Shown here: in pieces, positions 1-5,859 of the stretch | How positions within the stretch are numbered: position 1 is the stretch's first letter | Layout of the letters: the number at the start of each line of letters is the position of its first letter | Assembly: GCA_934351765.1 (NCBI GenBank) | Contig: CAKRJM010000136.1 | Coordinates: 1-5,859 of the forward strand | Source of the DNA: an uncultured Lachnospiraceae bacterium | GTDB taxonomy: Bacteria > Bacillota > Clostridia > Lachnospirales > Lachnospiraceae | Direction: 5' to 3' | Length of the DNA stretch: 5,859 bases | Position numbers and translations under genes: made by a program | The notes under the pieces: generated by a model | What the model was told of the DNA's origin: nothing | What the model saw: only the letters and a program-made list of their open reading frames with translations | Databases searched by the model: none

Positions 1-2351
1 TCATTGTGCCGAGCATTGCGATCCGTGAGGGCGTGTACAAGACCTTTCAGGTCACGCAGGAGCATTTTGCGGAAGAATATGGAAAGAAAATCCGGTTTTT
101 CAGTTATAATTCGGCGAAGCTTACGGAGATTGACCGGTTTGCCTCCGACCCTTCGATCAATGTCATGATCATCAATTCCCAGTCATTCAATGCAAAGGGG
201 AAAGATGCCCGGAGAATCTATATGAAGCTGGATGAATTCCGCTCCAGAAGACCTATCGACATGATCGCCGGAACCAATCCGATCGTGATCATCGATGAGC
301 CTCAGTCGGTAGAGGGAAAGCAGACGAAGAAAAATCTGGAGGAATTCCATCCGCTGATGACCCTGCGTTATTCCGCAACTCATAAGAGCGGCAGCATCTA
401 TAATATGGTGTACCGTATGGATGCGCTGGAGGCATATAACAGAAAGCTGGTAAAAAAGATTGTAGTGAAGGGCATTCGGAAATCCGGGACGGAGGTGACC
501 GACAGCTATGTGTATTTGGAGGGGATCGACCTGTCCAAAGCGGATCCGGGCGCAGTGCTTCAGTTTCATTCCAGAAGCAGCTCCGGGATCAAAGAGATTT
601 CCGTGAAGGCCGGGATTGGATTCGACTTGTATCCGAATTCCGGAGAGCTGGAGGAATACAGAAATCACTTTATTATTAAGAATATTGACGGACGTGATGA
701 TTCGATTGAATTTGTTAACGGAATCAGGCTGTATGCCGGAGATATGAGCGGTCAGGTGAGTGAGGAGCAGCTCCGCAGAATCCAGATCCGAGAGACGATC
801 CTTTCCCATATTGAACGGGAACGCCGGCTGTTTCATATGGGTATCAAGGTTCTGTCTCTGTTCTTCATTGACGAGGTTGCCCATTACAGAACATATGACA
901 GATCCGGGAAACCGGTGAATGGGATGTTTGCGGATATGTTCGAACAGGAATATGAGGAGGTTGTCCGCAGTCTTGCGTATAAGGCCGGTGAGGAGGAATA
1001 TGCCGGATATTTGCGGAGGATTGCTGCAAAAAAGACGCACGCCGGATACTTTTCCATTGATAAAAAAGGCCGCATGATCAACAGTAAGGTCAGACGCAGT
1101 GAGACTTCTTCCGATGATGCGGGGGCATATGATCTGATCATGAAGAACAAGGAGCTTCTTCTGGATCGTGATCCTCAGAAGTCGCCGGTCAGATTTATTT
1201 TTTCCCATTCTGCACTGAAAGAGGGATGGGATAATCCAAATGTGTTTCAGATCTGTACATTAAAGCAAAGCAGCAGCGAGGTTCGCAAACGCCAGGAGGT
1301 CGGCCGCGGCATGCGCCTCTGTGTCAATGAACATGGAGAGCGCATGGACGAGAGTGTACTGGGAGCCGATGTCCACAACATCAATGTGCTTACGGTCATT
1401 GCCAGTGAAAGCTACGATGCGTTTGCAAAGAAGCTTCAGTCGGAAATGGCAGAGACAACCGGACGGGCGGAGGCAGCTTGTGATGGCAGCATCATGAGAC
1501 CGGAGAATGCCAGAAGCAGCAGGGTGGAGCTTCACGTTGATCCGGAAAAGCTTTCCATGCCGGAATTTCAGGCATTGTGGAGCAGGATCCATACAAAAAC
1601 AGCGTATGTGGTCGATTTTGACACGGATGAACTGGTGCGGAAAGCGACAGAAGCACTTGATGCCAGGCTTCATGTGCCAAAGCTCAGTATTCAGACTGAG
1701 ACCGGCGAGAAGTATGACCTTGTAGGAACGCTGGCGGAGAAAACCGGGCTTACAAGAAAAGCCATAATCCGGATCCTTGCGGGGATCAGGCCTTCCGTGT
1801 TTGATCAGTTTAAAGATAATCCGGAAGCATTTATGTTTCAGGCCGGCAGGCTGATCGATCAGGAGAAGGCAGAGGCAGTCATCCGGCATATTTCGTATGA
1901 GGCTCTGGATGAGCGGTATGATACAGAGCTTTTTACGGATGGAGTTATAAAAGGGAAACCTGGCGTGAATGTCATGAAAACAGAGAAGCATCTGTATGAT
2001 CATGCAATTTATGCTTCGGAATCCGAGCGTAAGTTCATCGAGGCGCTGGAAGCGTCATCGGAAGTCGCCGTTTATGCAAAACTGCCGGACAGCTTTTCTG
2101 TCTCCACACCGTTTGGACCTTATAATCCGGGCTGGGCAATTGCGTTAAAAACGGGAACGGCAACGTATCCGTATGTTGTTGCAGAGCTCAGAGGCTCCAC
2201 GGACACAAAGGAATCACGATGGCTCGAGGAGGCGAAGCGCCACTGCGCGCGCGAGCATTTCAAGGCTGTCAGCGGCGGACAGGTGATTTACGATGTGGCA
2301 GATGGGTATTCGGAAAACGATAAAAGAACAGCAGGGATGGAAGGAAAATGA
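1..2351 (+). CDS. res: Type III restriction-modification enzyme, Res (helicase/nuclease) subunit, 5'-truncated by window edge
   Basis: The subunit works with a Mod methyltransferase: it uses ATP to signal between recognition sites on DNA and then cuts. The reading frame is open from the first base, so the start lies upstream. The first visible residues, IVPSIAIREGV, match the stretch that follows the Walker A segment in this family, so roughly 100-130 residues including motif I are missing (estimate from family knowledge). Visible superfamily 2 motifs are motif II DEPQ (294-305), motif III SAT (372-380), the segment SHSALKEGWDNPNVF (about 1204-1248) and motif VI QEVGRGMRL (1293-1319). The C-terminal part should carry a PD-(D/E)xK nuclease. 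The matching sequence is NPGW (2124-2135) and AELRG (2181-2195), where the family has NPDW and ETKG; both key positions are altered, so cleavage may be lost. There is no frameshift or internal stop. The stop overlaps the next gene's ATG. The Mod partner is not in the window. Family assignment is firm; nuclease activity is doubtful. Confidence 0.93.
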   Translation, partial: IVPSIAIREGVYKTFQVTQEHFAEEYGKKIRFFSYNSAKLTEIDRFASDPSINVMIINSQSFNAKGKDARRIYMKLDEFRSRRPIDMIAGTNPIVIIDEPQSVEGKQTKKNLEEFHPLMTLRYSATHKSGSIYNMVYRMDALEAYNRKLVKKIVVKGIRKSGTEVTDSYVYLEGIDLSKADPGAVLQFHSRSSSGIKEISVKAGIGFDLYPNSGELEEYRNHFIIKNIDGRDDSIEFVNGIRLYAGDMSGQVSEEQLRRIQIRETILSHIERERRLFHMGIKVLSLFFIDEVAHYRTYDRSGKPVNGMFADMFEQEYEEVVRSLAYKAGEEEYAGYLRRIAAKKTHAGYFSIDKKGRMINSKVRRSETSSDDAGAYDLIMKNKELLLDRDPQKSPVRFIFSHSALKEGWDNPNVFQICTLKQSSSEVRKRQEVGRGMRLCVNEHGERMDESVLGADVHNINVLTVIASESYDAFAKKLQSEMAETTGRAEAACDGSIMRPENARSSRVELHVDPEKLSMPEFQALWSRIHTKTAYVVDFDTDELVRKATEALDARLHVPKLSIQTETGEKYDLVGTLAEKTGLTRKAIIRILAGIRPSVFDQFKDNPEAFMFQAGRLIDQEKAEAVIRHISYEALDERYDTELFTDGVIKGKPGVNVMKTEKHLYDHAIYASESERKFIEALEASSEVAVYAKLPDSFSVSTPFGPYNPGWAIALKTGTATYPYVVAELRGSTDTKESRWLEEAKRHCAREHFKAVSGGQVIYDVADGYSENDKRTAGMEGK
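2339..2345 (+). promoter_or_regulatory. Ribosome binding site of the solute-binding protein gene
   Basis: GGAAGGA lies just before the ATG at 2348, inside the last codons of res, with a second purine-rich stretch (AGGGATGG) a little upstream. The spacing of the nearest block is short (2-3 nt), so the upstream block may also contribute. It supports the 2348 start and independent or coupled re-initiation by ribosomes ending res translation. Confidence 0.6.
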
Positions 2352-3163
2352 AAGGAAAACGAGTGATTGCAGCGATTCTGCTTGTGGGAGCTTTATCAGC
2401 TGCCCTGGCAGGATGTAAAAATGCAAGTACCAGTAAAGAAGAAACAGAACAGCCGGTCATCACACTGGGCAGTGACAGTTATCCGCCATACAATTACCTG
2501 AATGAGGATGGGATCCCGACCGGAATTGATGTAGAACTGGCCACAGAAGCCTTCAAAAGAATGGGGTATCAGGTGGATATTGTCCAGATCAACTGGGAGG
2601 ATAAAAAAAAGCTGGTGGAGAGCGGGGAGATTGACTGTATCATGGGCTGCTTTTCCATGGAAGGGCGTCTGGATGAGTACCGCTGGGCAGGACCGTACAT
2701 AGCAAGCCGTCAGGTAGTTGCGGTAAATGAGAGCAGTGATATTTACAGACTGAGCGACCTGGAGGGTAAGAACCTGGCTGTCCAGTCTACAACCAAACCG
2801 GAGGGCATCTTCCTGAACCGGACGGATGAGAGAATCCCCAAACTGGGCAATCTGATCAGCCTTGGACACAGGGAACTGATCTATACGTTTCTGGGGAAAG
2901 GGTATGTGGATGCCGTAGCCGCGCATGAGGAATCGATTGTCCAGTATAGGAAGGATTATGATGCAAGCTTCCGTATTCTGGAAGAACCGCTGATGATCAC
3001 CGGAATAGGTGTTGCTTTCGCAAAAAATGATGATCGGGGAATCTGTGAACAGATGGAGCAGACGCTGGAAGAGATGAGGCAGGACGGTACTGCTTTGAGG
3101 ATCATTGAAAAATATCTGGATGATCCGGAAAAGTATCTGGAGGTGGACGGGCTTGGATATTAA
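2348..3163 (+). CDS. Family 3 extracellular solute-binding lipoprotein (amino-acid-binding-like)
   Basis: This 271-residue protein has a bacterial lipoprotein signal: MKGKR, a hydrophobic stretch (about 6-21) and the lipobox LAGC with lipidated Cys23. It should be anchored on the outer face of the membrane. The rest is a type 2 periplasmic binding fold of the SBP_bac_3 class: GSDSYPPYNY near residue 40, GIDVELATEAFKRMGY, then MEGRLDEYRW with Arg107 at the usual ligand-carboxylate position, AVQSTTKPEG for the usual ligand-binding GTT region, and VDAVAAHEE. In amino-acid binders the last motif normally has Asp where this protein has His193, so the ligand may not be an ordinary alpha-amino acid (inference). 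The ATG overlaps the res stop as ATGA and the 3' end overlaps the kinase gene. No permease or ATPase gene is adjacent, which favours a role as ligand-capturing partner of the kinase over uptake, although an orphan transporter subunit remains possible. Confidence 0.9.
   Translation: MKGKRVIAAILLVGALSAALAGCKNASTSKEETEQPVITLGSDSYPPYNYLNEDGIPTGIDVELATEAFKRMGYQVDIVQINWEDKKKLVESGEIDCIMGCFSMEGRLDEYRWAGPYIASRQVVAVNESSDIYRLSDLEGKNLAVQSTTKPEGIFLNRTDERIPKLGNLISLGHRELIYTFLGKGYVDAVAAHEESIVQYRKDYDASFRILEEPLMITGIGVAFAKNDDRGICEQMEQTLEEMRQDGTALRIIEKYLDDPEKYLEVDGLGY
3139..3143 (+). promoter_or_regulatory. Ribosome binding site deciding the kinase start (GGAGG)
   Basis: GGAGG lies 9 nt before a TTG at 3153. 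It is the best Shine-Dalgarno match near any in-frame start of the kinase gene; the alternatives are TTG 3105 (weak GAGG close by) and ATG 3120 (no recognisable site). Confidence 0.55.
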
Positions 3164-5333
3164 GAGAAAGACAAAGGAAAAGCGGATTCGAAGAGCCGGC
3201 GTTTTACTTGGAATCTGTGTGGCTGCCGTCTCCCTGTATTATTCCTTTCATGCAGAAAAAGCGGATGCGGAGAAAAGAATGGTGGAGATCGTAAACTATG
3301 TCAAAGTACAGTGCTCAACCTACACCCATTACAATGAAGCTTCGGAATCCAAAAGTCTCCTCCGTGCAATTGAAAGCGCCAGACAGATGAGTACGAATAT
3401 TGATCTGGAAACAGAAAACGGCGGTCAGTTAAACCAGGAATTTTTAAAAGAAAATCTTCAGAACCTCTGGGTGGACGGGATCCTTGTTCTGGATACAGAA
3501 GGAAGGATCGTCTGCGAATACAGTGTGGATGAGACTCTGGCCAATGAGATTACCGATTATATTCAAAAAGATATGATCATGGAGTTTACCGGTTATGAGG
3601 AACGAACCTATTCGGAACGGATCAACAGAAAAGACGGGTCATACATTGACCTTGCAGCCTGTGCCAGAAAAGATGCACCGGGTATCGTGGTGAGCTATTA
3701 TCATACATCTTCTGAGTTCGCCAGAAATTATAATCTGACGATACAAAATCTCTTAAGTGGTTACAGTACCATGAAGGATGGAACGATTATCGTTGCAGAC
3801 GAGGGGAGGATCATTGCCAGCAACAATGAGAACCTGCTGGGACAGAAGACTGCTGATAACGAGGTTGTTCAGGCGATGAAAATGCATACAGACAGTCAGC
3901 ACATTTTTCATTTGAAGAATGAGGGAAACGGATATTATGGAATCATGTTAAAGCAGCGGGATTACTATATCTATACATATCTTCCAGATACGGTAGTATT
4001 TCATAACCTTCCATTAAATGTAGCCGGTGTTGTTTTTCTGTATTTCCTGATGTTTAGTATATTCTGGATCTGGGTATACCGAACCAATCTGGCAAACCAG
4101 AAGCAGGAGATGGAAAAAGAGGAAAAGTATAAAGCGGAACTTCTGACAGCAGCCCAAAAGGCAGAGGCTGCCAATCGGGCGAAGACAGAATTTCTCCAAA
4201 GGATGAGCCATGACATCCGGACACCGATCAATGGAATCTGTGGGATACTTGATATGGCCGACCATTATGCGGATGATATGGAGAAACAGACGGAATGCAG
4301 AACAAAAGCCAAAGAGACGTCTCATCTGTTACTGGAATTGCTGAACGATATCCTGGATATGAGCAAGCTGGAGTCGGGAGAAGTGGTTCTGGAAAACAGG
4401 CCATTTAATCTGAAACGTATTTTTGAGGAAATTTATGTTGTGATCGAGCATATGGCTGCCGAACAGAATATCCGGATCGTGTGGGAAGAAAAAGAAGTTA
4501 CACACCGGAATCTGATCGGAAGTCCGGGGCATGTGAAACGGATCCTGATGAATATCCTGTCGAATGCGGTGAAATATAACAGGGAAAATGGAAGTATCTA
4601 TATCAGCTGCAGGGAAATCGCATCCGAACAGCCTGGAATGACCATGATAGAATTTGTCTGCCGGGATACCGGAATCGGGATGACAGAGACGTTCCAGAAA
4701 CGTATTTTTGAACCGTTTACACAGGAGCATACAGGAAGCCGCACAAAATTCGCCGGAACAGGTCTGGGAATGCCGATTACCAAAAAGCTGATTGAGAAGA
4801 TGGGTGGAACGATTACCTTTGAAAGTGAAGAAGGTACAGGGACGACATTTGTGATCCGTGTTCCGTTCCAGATTGATACAGACAGGAGCGACAAATCTGA
4901 AACCGGAGAAAAAACAGAAGCTTCTATTCGGGGACTGCATATTCTTCTGGCAGAAGATAATGAGCTGAATATGGAAATAGCAGAATTTGTGCTTCAGAAT
5001 GAAGGCGCTGACGTGACCAAAGCATGGAATGGCCAGGAGGCTGTCGAGCTGTTCAGAAAAAGTGAACCTGGTGAGTTTCAGGTCATTCTTATGGATATTA
5101 TGATGCCGGTCATGAGTGGTTATGAGGCTGCAAAGACGATCCGCTCTCTGGAGAGAGCGGATGCAAAGGAGGTACCGATCATTGCAATGACGGCAAATGC
5201 GTTCACGGAGGACAGACTGAGCGCAAAAGAGGCCGGAATGGATGAGCATATTGTAAAACCTTTTGATGCGAAGGTATTGGTAAAGGTAATTCATGAATTA
5301 GTGGAACACAGATTCGGTAAAATTTCTAAATGA
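3153..5333 (+). CDS. Membrane-bound hybrid sensor histidine kinase with C-terminal receiver domain
   Basis: From TTG 3153 the protein has 726 residues. Order: a basic N-terminus, membrane segment 1 (about 15-31), an ectodomain of about 255 residues, membrane segment 2 (about 287-309), a charged linker likely to be coiled coil, then HisKA, HATPase_c and receiver. The ectodomain shows two PAS-like repeats (VDGILVLDTEGRIV from about 107; DGTIIVADEGRIIASN from about 208), as in double Cache sensors. Kinase motifs are complete: MSHDIRTP with phospho-acceptor His353, N box with Asn471, DTGIGM with Asp505, IFEPFTQE, and GTGLG (535-539). The receiver has Glu601/Asp602, phospho-acceptor Asp648 (LMDIMMP), Thr680 and Lys702. 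No HPt or DNA-binding output domain follows, so the phosphate target is elsewhere. The gene overlaps the binding-protein gene by 11 nt, suggesting one sensing unit. The start is uncertain (ATG 3120 or TTG 3105 would add 11 or 16 residues); the family assignment is firm. Confidence 0.93.
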   Translation: MDIKRKTKEKRIRRAGVLLGICVAAVSLYYSFHAEKADAEKRMVEIVNYVKVQCSTYTHYNEASESKSLLRAIESARQMSTNIDLETENGGQLNQEFLKENLQNLWVDGILVLDTEGRIVCEYSVDETLANEITDYIQKDMIMEFTGYEERTYSERINRKDGSYIDLAACARKDAPGIVVSYYHTSSEFARNYNLTIQNLLSGYSTMKDGTIIVADEGRIIASNNENLLGQKTADNEVVQAMKMHTDSQHIFHLKNEGNGYYGIMLKQRDYYIYTYLPDTVVFHNLPLNVAGVVFLYFLMFSIFWIWVYRTNLANQKQEMEKEEKYKAELLTAAQKAEAANRAKTEFLQRMSHDIRTPINGICGILDMADHYADDMEKQTECRTKAKETSHLLLELLNDILDMSKLESGEVVLENRPFNLKRIFEEIYVVIEHMAAEQNIRIVWEEKEVTHRNLIGSPGHVKRILMNILSNAVKYNRENGSIYISCREIASEQPGMTMIEFVCRDTGIGMTETFQKRIFEPFTQEHTGSRTKFAGTGLGMPITKKLIEKMGGTITFESEEGTGTTFVIRVPFQIDTDRSDKSETGEKTEASIRGLHILLAEDNELNMEIAEFVLQNEGADVTKAWNGQEAVELFRKSEPGEFQVILMDIMMPVMSGYEAAKTIRSLERADAKEVPIIAMTANAFTEDRLSAKEAGMDEHIVKPFDAKVLVKVIHELVEHRFGKISK

Positions 5334-5389
5334 AACAAAAACACTCCGCAGGCGGAGAATCCTGCAGGCAGGATTCTTCGGTCTGCGGA
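5330..5389 (-). terminator. Intrinsic terminator of hcp made of nested inverted repeats
   Basis: Read on the minus strand, a 10-bp perfect stem (5368-5377 with 5356-5365, two-base centre) is enclosed by an outer 7-bp stem (5383-5389 with 5345-5351), followed directly by a T-rich run (TGTTTTTGTTT, 5343-5333). A competing small hairpin, CTCCGC/GCGGAG (5344-5349 with 5352-5357), sits next to the T-run. Stem plus T-run is the classical intrinsic terminator for hcp. On the plus strand no T-run follows, so termination of the kinase transcript here is not clearly supported, although the palindrome could still stabilise its 3' end. Confidence 0.75.
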
Positions 5390-5466
5390 TCTGTGGATTT
5401 GTGGATTTGCTTACTGTAATTTATTTACTGCAATTCGTTTGTTGCGATTTATTTACCGTGGTTCAT
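5383..5466. repeat. Array of short degenerate tandem repeats (three 8-mers, then four 14-mers)
   Basis: Three 8-nt units of pattern YTGYGGAT (5383-5390, 5391-5398, 5399-5406) are followed, after TTGC, by four 14-nt units of pattern TTRYYGYRRTTYRT (5411-5424, 5425-5438, 5439-5452, 5453-5466). Within each set every difference between units is a transition. Both sets share a core close to TGYRRATT. The third 14-mer holds the hcp stop codon and the fourth lies in its last codons. Function unknown; replication slippage is the simplest origin. Confidence 0.65.
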
Positions 5467-5859
5467 CAGCGTTTTGATGTCTTCCTCCGGTGTGGTGACA
5501 GGTGCAATGCCATAATGCTCCACCAGAAAGCTCCGAATATTGGGAGACAAAAATGCCGGAAGAGAAGGACCAAGACGGATGTTTTTGATACCAAGATGCA
5601 GAAGCGTTAACAGGATGCAGACAGCCTTCTGCTCATACCAGGAGAGTACGAAGGAAAGCGGAAGCTCATTTACGGAACATCCAAATGCATCCGCAAGCGC
5701 TGCGGCAACCTGGATCGCACCATAAGCATCATTACATTGTCCCATATCCATCAGTCGTGGCAGACCACCGATTTCTCCCAGATCGAGATCATTGAAACGG
5801 AATTTGCCACATGCCAGGGTGAGGATCATACTGTCCGAGGGTGCCTGTTTTACAAATTC
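5449..5859 (-). CDS. hcp: Hybrid cluster protein (Hcp; hydroxylamine reductase family), C-terminal part, 5' end outside window
   Basis: The frame is open to the window edge and only the last 136 residues are visible, about a quarter of the usual protein of roughly 550. Hcp carries a hybrid iron-sulfur-oxygen cluster; members are linked to nitric oxide reduction, S-nitrosylation and nitrosative stress, and older work described hydroxylamine reduction. It is cytoplasmic. Cluster-ligand motifs seen are TLACGKFRFN (Cys), DMGQCNDAY (Cys) and WYEQKAV (Glu and Lys), matching the last four protein ligands of the cluster in the family. The conserved LGIKNIRLGPSLPAFLSPN and a C-terminal TTPEED also fit. 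The N-terminal cluster cysteines and the promoter are beyond the edge, so regulation cannot be read. It converges on the kinase gene and ends in a repeat array followed by an intrinsic terminator. The stop is TAA, read from the bases 5449-5451. Family assignment is firm. Confidence 0.95.
   Translation of the reverse strand, partial: EFVKQAPSDSMILTLACGKFRFNDLDLGEIGGLPRLMDMGQCNDAYGAIQVAAALADAFGCSVNELPLSFVLSWYEQKAVCILLTLLHLGIKNIRLGPSLPAFLSPNIRSFLVEHYGIAPVTTPEEDIKTLMNHGK

Noticed and set aside
183..1208. Long minus-strand open frame of 341 codons within res
   Set aside because: It lies opposite a confidently identified gene; its product is rich in His, Arg and Leu in the way reverse-strand shadows are, with no recognisable domain.
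1260..2003. Minus-strand open frame of 247 codons within res
   Set aside because: Shadow of res; Cys/His/Arg-rich and no known motif.
2280..2347. Dedicated promoter for the binding-protein gene
   Set aside because: TTTACG near 2287 has no -10 box at acceptable spacing; no convincing sigma-70-type pair was found.
2396..2926. Minus-strand open frame of 176 codons within the binding-protein gene
   Set aside because: Opposite a clear SBP gene; no domain or convincing start signal.
2348..3163. Standard amino-acid ABC uptake operon
   Set aside because: Only the binding protein is present; the following gene is a kinase and no permease or ATPase is in the window.
4329..5294. Minus-strand open frame of 321 codons within the kinase gene
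   Set aside because: It covers the kinase and receiver motifs on the other strand; the product is an unstructured-looking His/Phe/Arg-rich shadow.
5344..5377. Plus-strand intrinsic terminator for the kinase gene
   Set aside because: The hairpins are followed by TCGGTCTGCGG rather than a T-run, so the element is called only for the minus strand.
5383..5466. CRISPR array
   Set aside because: Units are 8 and 14 nt with no unique spacers of CRISPR size; this is a degenerate tandem repeat.
5401..5610. Plus-strand open frame of 69 codons across the repeat array and the end of hcp
   Set aside because: It has a low-complexity start in the repeats and runs antisense to conserved Hcp sequence; no convincing Shine-Dalgarno site.

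Overview
The window looks like a chromosomal segment of a Gram-positive anaerobe of the Clostridia, most likely Lachnospiraceae-like. The reasons are moderate GC, strong purine-rich Shine-Dalgarno sites, a lipoprotein-type solute-binding protein, a large hybrid sensor kinase of the kind common in that group, and a clostridial-style hybrid cluster protein. The taxonomic assignment is inference; no RNA gene or other marker is present.

Layout. (1) Positions 1-2351, plus strand: the C-terminal part of the restriction (Res) subunit of a type III restriction-modification system. The N-terminus with the Walker A motif lies upstream of the window. The helicase motifs visible here look intact, but both halves of the nuclease motif deviate from the family pattern (NPGW instead of NPDW, ELR instead of E-x-K). 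(2) Positions 2348-3163, plus strand: a family 3 periplasmic-type solute-binding lipoprotein whose ATG overlaps the res stop codon (ATGA). (3) About 3153-5333, plus strand: a membrane-bound hybrid histidine kinase (two membrane segments, Cache-like ectodomain, HisKA, HATPase_c, receiver), overlapping the binding-protein gene by 11 nt if the favoured TTG start is right. (4) Positions 5334-5448: a 115-nt convergent intergenic region. It carries nested inverted repeats that form an intrinsic terminator for the minus strand, and a tandem array of short degenerate repeats. (5) Positions 5449-5859, minus strand: the C-terminal end of hybrid cluster protein (Hcp, formerly hydroxylamine reductase), running out of the window.

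How the genes may work together. The binding protein and the hybrid kinase form a tight translationally linked pair, best read as a sensor module in which the lipoprotein captures a small ligand and the kinase reads it. No transporter permease or ATPase is present to suggest an uptake role. The restriction gene sits directly upstream with a stop/start overlap, so the three may be co-transcribed. Whether that is a functional link or only an insertion junction cannot be decided from this window. Hcp is transcribed convergently and is probably unrelated. The most unusual points are the apparently degenerate nuclease site in res, its coupling to a sensor module, and the transition-only repeat array at the 3' end of hcp.
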